64,000 nucleotides of DNA from Apium graveolens (taxonomy: Eukaryota > Streptophyta > Magnoliopsida > Apiales > Apiaceae), in assembly GCF_009905375.1 (NCBI RefSeq), contig NC_133653.1:99127261-99191260 (forward strand), read 5' to 3'. The position numbers and the translations under genes were made by a program. The notes beneath the pieces are model-generated. The model saw nothing but the letters and a program-made list of their open reading frames with translations. It was not told the DNA's origin and ran no database searches. How positions within the stretch are numbered: the stretch's first letter is position 1; each line of letters starts with the position of its first letter. Below, piece after piece: positions 9,077-20,122 of the stretch.

Positions 9077-12000
9077 CAAAGATTAGAGGTTGCCATGAAG
9101 TAATACTGGACGGAGTAAAGCATCTTGAAATTACAGAAATGCCCATCCTCACGAAGTGGATCAACTAATAGAAGTTTCATCTTGTTCAGGTCCACAATAA
9201 ACAAGATCCAATGACCTCCAGTGCATGTAGGAAATAAAGCATAATCACATAACTGGATATCTGGCCCTTGAAATTGCCTATGGTAGGTCTTAAAGAAGTC
9301 AATCTGTTCAGCAAGCTCCTCTCCTGTCTTCTTGTATGGATCCATCTGTAAAATAGACGTCAGTAACAACACAATTCAAGAAATAATAGACATTTGTAAT
9401 TAAAGAGAGGTAGGTATTAGATGTTAGTACATTCAGATTTGTGCTAACATGCTTTGTCTGGAACATGAGGAAACTAGGAGCAATGAAAAACCTCTTTGCC
9501 GGCGAATGTAGATCCCCGTTTTCCCACATATACCTTTCTCGAAGCCTTACCAACTCCATATAAGCATTGACAACATCATCCTCCAATTCATTCCCGGGTG
9601 CCAGGGTCTGCACTTGCTTCTTACTGAGGAACATGGTAATATCTATGTGCCTTTCAAAAACATATGGTAGATCACCAGCCCACCAATGTGTAAAAATCCA
9701 GTCGATCTTTCGGTTCTTAATTGGCCTAGTCAAATCACCCCGTCTGTCCTCACCACCGCGCCTCTCCTTATCTTTATAAAAGTCTTCACTTCTGTCGATC
9801 TGCAAATACATGTCAAAATAATGAACACATGTAACAGGAGTAACTAAATATGTCAAAATGCATTAATTCTTTTAAATTGTACCTCGAACATGGAGGCTAA
9901 CTTAGCAGGAACACTTGTAACATTACCACGAAAATCAACAAATCCTCGTGTAACAGGAGTACCACTAGCAAGCTGCAATTAAATCAACAAACATCATGCA
10001 ACCATTCAAGAGTAGTTATACATGATGAATTTTAACTCAACACTGAGAAATAAATGATACCTCCATATCAACAGGATGAAAAACAATCGGGATAGATAGT
10101 GTAGCAGAAGCAGGTGTAGCACTATCAATCTGCAGTAAATATGAATCAGCAAAACAATTTAGTCCCATATAAGAAATACTAAGTGGTGGTTGTGATTAAA
10201 TATACTGATTAGTACCTGAATGTCGGGAGGATGAGTGACATGAGTGGTCAGCTGTGTCAGAGGAGTACCAGTCTCAACCTCCTAAAATAATAAAAAATAA
10301 TAATCACACACAATGCACACAATGCACAAATGCAGTTTTAAAGAACCAAATTAATACACTACCTGAACACCGACTGGAACAGAGGTAGAAATGGGAGAGG
10401 ATGTTGGAGGTGGAAAAAATGTAGGAGGGGTAGCGGATGTAGGAGGTGGAACAGATGTGGGAGGGGGAGCCGAGGTATGAGGGGTCTGCTGGGAGGGAGG
10501 AGGTGCTGTACTACCGACATGATGGGTAGTATGAACATCAACAGTCTCACCCTACAATAATATGTTAATACATATCAATGCATTATTTAAGAAGAGAGTA
10601 CCATATCAATGCATTATTTAAGAAATTTATCATGGAGTACCTGACGTAAGAGTTTCTGGGAGACATGAAGTGGGTCCTCGGAAGACTGTGCATCACTAGT
10701 CTCAGCCTGCGGTAACATTTACAACATTTCAATACATTATCAATTGTAAACAAGTTTATTGTGAAATTTCTGACAAATAAATAATACTACCTCGCGTGCA
10801 CGTTTATGAAATACAGTGCCATGATTAGGTCTTTTAAAAGAGGGTCTATCAACCAAATGACCCCTCCACTCGGTCATGACTCGATCATATCGAGTCAAAA
10901 AATCAGGAACCGCCTCATAAAACCAGTCTCCAACATCATGACTGTGTACCACCTGAGCCAACCTCATAGCACTTTCCAACTAAAATATAAAAAAATGATA
11001 AATAATTAGGCATTTTATTCCTAAAAATGCAAGATTTAATCAATCAAAGGGGTAAAATGCATCAATTCTTTTTTTAAGTCCTAAATATGAAATAATTAGG
11101 CATTTTATTCCTAAAAATGCAAGATTTAACCAATTCAAGGGGTAAAATGCATTAATTCTTTTTTTAAGTCCTAAATATGAAATTATTAGGCATTTTATTC
11201 CTAAAAATGCAAGATTTAATCAATTTAAGGGGTAAAATTGCAAGAGTTAAGGAAGAGTTATAAAATATACCGCATCAACCATATTCTGCTGGTTATACCA
11301 ATCACGAGGCCGTATCTTAGTGGCATGTTCAGCTACAAACGGTGCTATCTTCAATTTACTCACCCTCCTATACCAGTACATATACTCTGTCATCGGTACA
11401 TAAGCCCCTTCTGTAACAATAGGCATACCCGTGTCAATAAAAGAATCCCACTCCAATATAAACTGTCTCAACAAAACAGTATGGTTATCCCGTTGCATAC
11501 GGGACAACCTCTCCACACGTAGAAAACCGTGATCCACCGGCTCCTCAGGAATATGCTGCAGCATACCGAACTGTCTCAGAACCCTGTCCGGCATGACATA
11601 CTCCACCATCTCAAAATGAATCATCGGTATGCGACCGAGTGCTGTATGCAACATATCCATCATGTCAGTATCATAATCATCGGCACTATAATCAATCCTC
11701 CTATAAAACCTCCGATATGGCTGCCATGTCAACCAACTCATCTTAAAGCTATCAAAATCTCCCCGATAACCTCCTGTGTGATGGTGAGGGTTACTCCTCC
11801 TGTTAGCTACCGGTCTAGCCCATGCTGTAGCCCTCGGCAACACAAACCTCGTACGCGGTGCAATCTTCGGACGGCCAGGAAATACCCTCTCCCAAGCCCA
11901 CAACATCAACAACATAGCACACCCGTTCAGACTGCCTGAAGACTTATGCAGAGCCTTCGACAAGCATCTATACAAGTAGCTCAGAACAGCAGCCCCCCAA

Positions 12001-12665
12001 GCATAATCGATAATATGATCAGTGTCCTGTATAAGCTGTAGATATCGGGGGTGCACCACATCCCGAGATGAGGTAGGAAATAATATACCTCCAATTAGAA
12101 ATAGAAGATATGCCCGAGTGTAAACCATAGGATCCTGCTGAAGAAACTCTGGACTCTGCTCCCCCTCTGGCCTAGAACTATATCTCGTGCGTAACTTGTG
12201 AAGAGTCACCCCGCCTCGACCATACATCTCAGCCCTCTCCTTCTCAGTCATCCTCAAATCCTCCCAGTTGGTCACCCAATACGGTTTCGGATTATCAAGC
12301 TCCGTATGGGTAACATCACGACCAGTAATAGGCAGCCCCAAGATCATGTAAACATCCTCCAATGTAATGGTCATCTCACCGAATGTGAAGTGAAATGAGT
12401 TAGTCTCTGGCCTCCACCTCTCCACCAGTGCAGTGATCAAGCGAATATCATTCCGCGGAACAACCAAGGGGTTAACAAACACCCCGAAACCCCAGCCTGT
12501 TAGCAAATGTATATGCTCCTCATCCAATACCCGGTTACCCATGTTAGCAGTCAATTGTCTAACATCGAGCGTCTCCCTCTCACCCCCATGCCATATAAGA
12601 GTACTAATGTGATCATCCTGCATGGTCAGCAATGATCGATCCATAGGCCCGCATTCCATATTCAT
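9031..12665 (-). CDS. Plant mobile domain (PMD) protein with C48/Ulp1-like protease region, 3' end broken or missing
   Basis: Predicted exons on the minus strand: 12665-11271 (PMD domain), 10979-10791, 10706-10641, 10551-10363, 10281-10216, 10129-10061, 9972-9883, 9799-9431 and 9345-about 9031. All the splice sites I place are GT/AG, and every intron is phase 0. The first exon has the PMD hallmark WRPETNSFHFTFGEMTITLE then DVYMILGLPITG; PMD proteins (MAIN/MAIL family) act in gene silencing and are often carried by transposable elements. Middle exons encode a Pro/Ser/Thr-rich linker. The last two resemble the Ulp1 (C48) peptidase: DWIFTHWWAGDLPYVFERHI, then GGHWILFIVD and LLLVDPLRED, giving the His and Asp of the triad. 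The expected Cys block (DCG-type) is absent; the frame stops at 9031 inside the tandem repeat, just before the Copia insertion. I chose the ATG at 12665. The last exon's 3' end is uncertain. Confidence 0.8.
11011..11240. repeat. 90-bp tandem repeat in PMD intron 1
   Basis: Units start at 11011, 11101 and 11191 (the third is partial), each opening with CATTTTATTCCTAAAAATGC. The unit consensus resembles the 80-bp repeat at 8837-9076: the same CATTTTAT(T)CCTAAA-ATGCAA opening, then TTAAGGG and an ATTCTTTT stretch. It lies wholly inside the first intron (11270-10980). Confidence 0.93.
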
Positions 12666-13823
12666 TTTATCTGTAATTTTCAAAACAAGAATTATTTCAG
12701 TTTGATATTATAATGCACAAATAAGGGCAGAATAACAAGCAACTAAACAAATAACTGCACAAGCGACAAGCGAAACCAATTTATGGGTTCCAATTTATAT
12801 AGAAATTCAAAACTTCTTATCAGCAATCTATCTACTCATCAGCATGGAAACATACAATTAAAACTAAAAAAGTGAAAAGACGACAAGCGAAACCAATATA
12901 GGTCGAGATTCACTATAAGCATTTCCATTTCCAGATTTCGCATTAGACTGTGCAAACTAATATTAATTAAATGCACTACACTACACAAGCTCAAATGCTT
13001 TGATCCAAAATGCAATTCTTATCAACGTACTTATAAGCACCAAAACATCCAACTAAAAATAAATTAACGAAAACACAATCATAACCTTAAATTTATTACT
13101 AAACCTTCCATTTTCAGGAACTACATTTCACCGCGCAATTCACTACAATTAACTAAACTTAAAAGCTTTCCCCCTATATAAATTTAACCTAATTATTCGA
13201 ATGAAATTCACAACTCAAAATTAAACCTAAACTAATTTCTCAACTAATTTATTTGACCTAATTAATCCTAACCATAGTTGTTATAAAATCCAAAATTCAA
13301 CCCAAATTCAAATTAAATCACCACAAATAATGAAGAACATAAAATTCGAACTAAAAAGAATCAAATCAACATATAATTCGAACTAAAAAGCATAACATCA
13401 ACATTTAATTCGAAATAATCCTAACCCTAATTGTTAAATAAACCTAAATTTGAATTAAATCACCAAAAAAATCAAGAACACAAAATTCGAACTAATAATC
13501 ATCAAGTCAACATATAATTCGAAACAAATTTTAAAAAAATCAAGTACATCATGTGTGTATATAATCAAGAACAATCTTGTGTGTGTATGTGTTTATAGTC
13601 GTATATATACATACATCTCGTGTGTTTATACGGTGTGTGTGTATACGGTGTGTGTGTATACGGTGAGAAAAACAAACCTCAGAAAATCGAGGAGGGCGAA
13701 GAATAATCAATCGCCTGAAAATAAACTTGAAATCGCCTGAAATCGGTGTGGCTGTGTGTGTTTTTAGTGTTTTAATCGAATGAAAACTGTTAACAGTCGC
13801 TGGTTGTGTTTATCAGTTAACGA
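12666..13823. other. Upstream region of PMD gene, no gene seen
   Basis: AT-rich, without a supported coding frame. About 13322-13520 holds four to five loose repeats built on AATTCGAACTAAAAA and TCAACATATAATTCGAA. The rest is unstructured. Confidence 0.6.
13627..13665. repeat. 15-bp minisatellite
   Basis: The unit TATACGGTGTGTGTG is repeated at 13627, 13642 and 13657 (last copy partial). The open frame across it (VCVYTVCVYTV) is a by-product of the repeat. Confidence 0.9.
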
Positions 13824-13967
13824 CTTCCGCAATGATTCATGGCGGAAGTATTAAGGGCAAAAGGGTAATTTTGATTTATCCGCAATAATTCATTGCGGAA
13901 GCCTCTTACCTTCCGCAATGATTCATTGCGGAAGTCAGGAGCCCTTACGCAATGAATCATTGCGGAA
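13824..13967. repeat. Array of four related palindromes
   Basis: Four copies of a palindrome with arms TTCCGCAATGA/TCATTGCGGAA lie at 13824-13848, 13879-13900, 13910-13934 and 13945-13967. The third is perfect apart from its central base. Spacers are 9-30 bp. A separate 14-bp perfect palindrome, CCAACCATGGTTGG, follows at 13997-14010. Confidence 0.92.
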
Positions 13968-14010
13968 ATACGGGTTGTCTCCTAAATAGATCCCAACCAA
14001 CCATGGTTGG

Positions 14011-14751
14011 GGAAGGGCACCCGCACTTTAGTTTATAAAATTCATAAAACATAAGATCATGCTCGTTTATAATGTGTGTTGGAAACGTCCTAATATGGCA
14101 TAAAGTGAACGATAAACGTGAACGAATGGTATCGATTAAAACGAATAATTATGGTAAGGTTTTTGTAACAAATGCAATCCTGAAGCACCTAACATGTCCA
14201 TAACTGTGTATTTGTTAATATTGAATGATGGAGGGGGAGATTTATGAAGGTCAATAATAAAGTTAATGAAGCATTAAATTCAAAAAATAATTATAAACAA
14301 AAGTATATGTGAATCAACTACAATATTATGCAGTAGTTCAAACTAAACAAACATTTTCACGAGAACCATATAAACTACCCAGTGGACAATAAGGAATACC
14401 ATTACAAATATCGTCTCAGTTAAAAATCAAATTTCGGAGAATATATTTTACAATGATACCAGCATACCCCAAAAACTACTCATCATATACATAAACAAAT
14501 CTTTCTAACCGGACAGAGCATGAATATACAGTTAACAACTATAGTTAAAATAATATGTTCGTATAATTTAAAGCATGTCCATACATTACACGAATTATTG
14601 AGCTAGTTTCTCAATTTATACTTGTTAGCACATGCTTCCTTTTGAATCAAACGTAAAACTGGACAACATTTTTTTTAGATTGATGTATTACAATGGAGTG
14701 AAATGTTTTTTAAAATGTCGGTTCCCGTTAAGGGATACATATACACTACCA
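14011..14751. other. Intergenic, nothing recognised
   Basis: AT-rich sequence with no supported gene, repeat or element. Confidence 0.5.
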
Positions 14752-14761
14752 TATAACAAAA

Positions 14762-15313
14762 GGGTTAAATATCAAAGTGGTCACTCAACTGAAAAACATA
14801 TATCAGTTTAATCATTAAACTTAACGGGGTATCATTTTGGATCACTAAAGTCATAATAAATATCAAACAGATACCTCAAAATATGTGCTCGAGAATTAAA
14901 ATTTATTTTATAGAGTTCTAAACATTTTTCTTAAATTGTATTACAACCAAATGAAAGTTATGAATTCAAAGTATTTTAGATTATTTTGTGTGATTTTTAA
15001 AAATTTATCTACTAATTATTTTTATTTAAATAAAGAAAATGACTACAAAATTAAAAATAAATAGTAGATACATTTTTAAAAATCTTACTATATTATATAA
15101 AATACTAGAATTTATACATTTTCATTTGTTTGTAATAGGATTTAAGAAAAATATATAGAACTCCATAAAATAAATTTTAATTTTCGAGCACATACTTTGA
15201 GGTATATATTTGATATTTATAATGACTGTAGTGATGCAAATGATACCCCGTTAACTTTGATGATTAAGCTCATATATGCCGTTCAGTTGGGTGACCACTT
15301 TGATATTTAACCC
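14762..15313. mobile_element. Mutator-like MITE with long terminal inverted repeats
   Basis: The two ends are inverted copies starting GGGTTAAATATCAAAGTGGT. The arms extend about 200 bp each with scattered mismatches and leave a short AT-rich centre. It is flanked by an exact 10-bp direct repeat, TATAACAAAA, at 14752-14761 and 15314-15323. Long inverted repeats with a 9-11 bp target duplication are typical of Mutator-like non-autonomous elements. There is no coding capacity. Confidence 0.9.
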
Positions 15314-15323
15314 TATAACAAAA

Positions 15324-16082
15324 CATTATGTAACTTTCTTTGTATCCAATTTAGTAATTTTAGCATTTTACGATATCTAGACAAAGGAGGAATTTTTATC
15401 CAATGACATATTTGTCTTCATGTGAGTACCAGTGCCAGAGTTATCGATATGTTATTCGATATCGGTGGAAACAAAATCTTTTTTTCCTTGAAGACCTTTC
15501 GAGCAAAGCATAGATACTTATTATTTCGTCGTTCCGACATTTTCGTTGCTATAGTTTACTGATGCAACAATAGATTATATATATAGTCAAACTTTAGTTT
15601 GAAAAAGCAGAAAAACAAAGTGTTTAACTTTGGTGAAACTTTCAGTGTGCAAATTGACTTGGCAGAAAAAGAAAATACTAATTAACCTCAACATATTTTA
15701 CATGTTTAGAACGAACCCCGCTAAACATTGGGAGCTTACTTTTCTCTTTCTGTGTCTTAGAAAGAGGTGAAGAAAAATATACAAGTTGACACAAGTCTTG
15801 ATAAAACAACACTCATAATAGAGTCCTCTTGGGACACCCTTCAAATTTGCAGTGCTGATTTGTGTGACCTGTTATGTAAATAGCATAAAAACCGTTTCCA
15901 GTGTGGCCCCTCCCTTTCTGTGTCCTAATATATATACAGTACACTTGTATAATTTAACATAAAAATATATCTTGCATTTCTTTGAAATTCATCTCTTCAA
16001 GATTGTAAGTTGAGCCCTTCTCTTCCCGTGACCTAATTCATTTCTCTCTTTGATATTACAAGAAGAGAGAAAAATAAAATAA
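15324..16082 (+). other. Upstream region of the QRT3-like gene
   Basis: No gene. It contains the putative promoter and a pyrimidine-rich 5' leader (15985-16045). Confidence 0.5.
15929..15936 (+). promoter_or_regulatory. Possible TATA box of the QRT3-like gene
   Basis: TATATATA lies about 150 bp upstream of the ATG at 16083, in front of a pyrimidine-rich leader. Position and sequence are plausible but unproven. Confidence 0.4.
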
Positions 16083-19000
16083 ATGGGTTGCGATATGGCG
16101 CAAAGGGCTTCAATATTATGGTCTATGATCACAGTATTGCTCGGTTGTATCATCACAATTCATGGGTACCATGAATTTTCACCAGCACATCAATTTTCAG
16201 GCAGCCGTTATGGCGAAAACACAAGAAGAATGCAGTATCATAGAACATCAGTTGATCAAGTTGACTCTACATTTCGTCCTCCTAGCCCAATTTTCTCATC
16301 ATCACCAAGCTCACCTTCTCCATCGTCATATACTAATCATGCAAAAGCAAAAGCTCTGTCTCCGATAAGAATTCACTCTACAGCTCCATCACCATTAGTA
16401 AGTTCATATACAAAACACCCTAAGCATACACAGTATTATTTTTGCAACTCAAATCGAAAATTTAAAAGCTCAAGTAAGTTTCTTCTGTAATCGATCAAAT
16501 ATGGCATTGCGAGTAATTAAATCAATATAGTTACAATATTACAATATTTAGGAGCTGTAGTTATGTACTTTCTATATGCACAGGTAGATGATAATAGTTG
16601 CGAACTTGTTGCGATACAGGTTAAAATTAATGGCATAGCAATAAGGATACGTGAGTATCACGTGACAGCATACGGAGCAGACCCAACAGGAGAAACAGAT
16701 AGCACAGATGCAATTCTTAATGCAATAGCAGATGCAGTGCAAGGGCCAGGCAATGGTGAGATGATGAAAGGTATAGTGAATCTTGGTGGTGTTAGGATCG
16801 ATCTTGATGGTGGAATTTACAATATTAGCCGCTCTTTACGCCTCCCCGTCGCTGGCCGAGGTAACCTAATGGTAATTGTGCTTATTCCCGTAGGTGTTAC
16901 TAATTATCTTCAACTTGTTTCACAAGTGTCAAGATCAAGGTTCTGGTCTTTAACTTGCTGTGAATGTGTATATCTTTCTGATTAGTTGTCCTACTTTATC
17001 CTACTAATTTTGTTTGGTAAAACTTAACATGTGAATTGTTAATTGTGTTCAAAGATACCGTTAATTAATTGGACTGCACAAAGATTAAACATGTTGCCAA
17101 CAAAGTATTGGCACAGAGTTGTTATTAATCTTAAAAGTTTGACTCATTTATGTTAGTGTGCTTAATTAACAAAAAAAAGGATTATACATAATTTAGTAAT
17201 AGTTTGATATATATGAGTCAAAAAAAAATCATTGCCACATAACCAATTATCGTTCCTACTTGCTCTAATTATAGTTTGCTATATTACTGTACAGTTTTTC
17301 TTTTAACTAACTTAATTACGAGTATAAGAGCCGATGGGAAAATAGTCAAGCAAGAACTAGAGATGGAGGAAAAATAGGTCCCATGTACCCAATGATTGAC
17401 AAACATTATTCTAATTTAGACAATTTAGTAGACTTCTAAATTTATACTCCTATATGTGGTTTAAATGTGCATAATACGTCAAACGTAACGTAAGAGTATC
17501 TCCGATTATATAAAACTCTTAACTAAAAATTATTAATAGATGTTATAAATAAAAAATATAAATATAGAGATTATGTAAAAAAAAATCATTTTCAATGGTA
17601 TATTCCCCTTATCTATATATATAACAAACTTTTTGATATTGGTCATATTTATTGAACCACTACAAACTTGTAAGAAACCTGTAAAAATAATTCTAATCAT
17701 TTATTACCATGTTAAAGTAATATATTTTATTTATAACAATATAAAATTTTAATAACATATTATTTTTAAAATATAACTAACCAATATAACTAATACCATC
17801 GAAGTACAATATTACATATTCAACAAATTTTACATATTTCCTTACATGTCCGGTTTAGCCAACCAATTATAACCAATATCATTGGAGATGCTCTGAGTGA
17901 GAGCCAACTCTTGTAACGAAATGTGTAAAATATATGATTACGGATTTTGATCGCAAAAATCTTTGATTTATGGTTAATATATTCAATTATTGGAAATCAA
18001 TTTTTTTTTGAAAAAGGTAATTAAAATCTTACAATTAATTGATAGTATTTAAATTAACAATTTAAATAAAAATTCATTTTCTGAAAATAAATGGGTAATT
18101 CATTATATCATCCCCATTTTCATTTCCACCCATTTCTCGTCTCATTCATTCTCATTTTTTATTTTGATTCCCATAAATGCCCCTAAAATCTTGTATTTTG
18201 CTTAGAGATTCACAAAAAACTCGGACCCGAAAATCTGGCCCGACCCCATCTGGTCAAACCCGGCCCGGTGAAAGCCCGGCCCTGTCCCGGCCCGGGCTTC
18301 GGCCCGGCCCGGGCCCGGTTATAATTTGATTATTCTAATATATTTTCTTGTATATTTATAAATTCACATTTACTATAAATATAAATAATACTTTAAACTC
18401 ATTTATATTTATGTATTTGTAATTAATAATATTATTTATATACTTTGTTGCATAAATAATGAAAGAAGATATAATAAGTACACTATATATATTTGGATAT
18501 CATTGTTATCATAACAATGATAAAACATATTATTCTATAAACATGTTTATTTTTTGCCGAACTTAAATATTTTCAACGAAATAATGTTTTCATAAAATAT
18601 TTTATGTAAACTAATACATTTTTACGATGATCTAGTTGCTAACATATATATTTTTCGGAATCTCTAATAATACTCGATCCGATTTAAATTAGAAAAAAAC
18701 CCGGCTTAACCCGATCCGGCCCGAAAAAGCCCGGTTAGGCCCGCCTCAAGGGCCCAAACGGGCTCTGACATTTTCGAAAAATCCGGCCCGGCCCGGTGAA
18801 AATCAAAGCCCGAAAAGCGCGGTCCGGTCAAAGCCCGGACTTTTTAAGGCCCGGTCAAAGTCCAGTCCGGAGGGGCTTTTGTGCTTCTCTAATTTTGGTG
18901 CCTGTTTTTCATTTTATCTCGTTTTTACCATGTGTGGTTCTTACATAGATAGGTAATAAGTTTATAGTCCTAGAAAGTCAATATATATAACAACATAAAT

Positions 19001-20122
19001 CGTTAATCCTTATGATATTCTTGTTTGCTGTTTTCACACTCGTAAAATTATTTATTTTCATGCCCCACATGTTCAATCAGTGTTGTTATTTACGTAGTAG
19101 TTTGATTCTGATTTTCACGGGGAAATTAACAGATACATGGAGGAACCTTAAGAGCTTCTGATGACTTTCCAACAGATGGCTATCTAATTGATCTATCAGC
19201 TTCATCTAACCTCGAGTACTTGTATGAATTCGTAACGCTAAGAGACCTTATGCTGGACTCGAATTTCAGGGGCGGAGCAGTTCAAGTTGTGAACTCACTC
19301 AGAACTAGCATCGACAATTGTTACATTACACATTTTACTACCACTGGTATTAAGGTACAGGGTGGACACGAGACCTACATCCGTAACTGCTACTTAGGAC
19401 AACACATCACGGCTGGTGCAGATCCCGGAGAAAGATATTTCTCTGGCACAGCAATAATCCTAGGTGGCAATGACAATGCTGTTACCGATTCAGTAATTTT
19501 CTCAGCTGCAATCGGCATTGTCATTGAGGGTCAAGCTAATACGCTTTCTGGAGTACATTGTTATAATAAGGCCACGCCTTTTGGCGGTGTCGGGGTTTAT
19601 TTGAAAGTAGCTGGTTTAACACAAACACGGATTGTAAATTGTTACTTGGATTACACTGGTATTGTCGCTGAAGATCCTGTACAGCTCCACATTTCTAGTA
19701 GTTTTTTCTTGGGAGACGCATTTGTTCTGCTCAGGTCGATTAATGGAATTGCGAATGGAGTTAATATTGTGGATAATATGTTTTCAGGATCAGATCGGGG
19801 GATTGAAATCGTGCAACTGGATGAAAAATCAAGCAAATTTAAGGATGTTAAGCAAGTTATAGTTGATAGGAATAATGTGAAGGGAATGAATATCAAGTCG
19901 ACTATTGCTCGAAAAACTGTGGAGGGAAATGACAGCTCCTGGACAGTTGATCTTAGTAAAGAGTTGCTATTCCCTAATCTTATAAAATCGGTACAGTATT
20001 CATTACAGGCTACTGGCAGCCAGTTTCCTAATCATGCGTTGCGTAGCGTGACGGATAATCGCATCGTAATCACGACAGATAGGGTGGTTCCTGCCAGTGT
20101 TACCGTCACAGTGGATCAGTGA
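16083..20122 (+). CDS. QRT3-like polygalacturonase (pectin-lyase-fold protein)
   Basis: Three predicted exons: 16083-16473, 16552-16871 and 19133-20122. The 16474 donor (GTAAGT) pairs with the acceptor ending at 16551 and keeps frame. The second intron is phase 0: GNLM at the end of exon 2 joins IHGGTLRASDDFPTDGYLID at the start of exon 3. The N-terminus has a hydrophobic signal/anchor (ILWSMITVLLGCIITIHG), then a Ser/Pro-rich low-complexity stretch. The conserved start of the fold is YHVTAYGADPTGETDSTDAI, followed by GGVRIDLDGGIYNISRSLRLP. Exon 3 is a right-handed beta-helix with repeated short strands (SIDNCYITHF, YIRNCYLGQH, TRIVNCYLDY). This is the QUARTET3-like group of GH28-related proteins; QRT3 degrades pectin in the pollen-mother-cell wall. 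It is predicted secreted, and no stop or frameshift is seen. The exon 2 start is the least certain boundary: an alternative AG at 16583 breaks the frame. Confidence 0.87.
17494..17893. mobile_element. Possible Harbinger/Tourist-like MITE in QRT3 intron 2
   Basis: The ends are GAGTATCTCCGATTATAT and, inverted, GAGCATCTCCAATGATAT. The GAGCATCTCCAA end is common on plant MITEs. The flanking trinucleotides are TAA on the left and TGA on the right, an imperfect 3-bp duplication. The interior is AT-rich and non-coding. Confidence 0.5.
18203..18891. mobile_element. hAT-like MITE with GGCCCGG-rich ends in QRT3 intron 2
   Basis: Short inverted ends TAGAGA-(2)-CACAAAA are flanked by 8-bp near-identical repeats, ATTTTGCT (18195-18202) and ATTTTGGT (18892-18899), the target size of hAT elements. 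Just inside each end is a GC-rich block (about 18220-18310 and 18695-18870) built from many copies of GCCCGG/CCGGGC. The centre is AT-rich. There is no coding capacity. Confidence 0.8.

Noticed and set aside
13555..13740. Open frame with repeated VCVYT
   Set aside because: Product of the 15-bp minisatellite.
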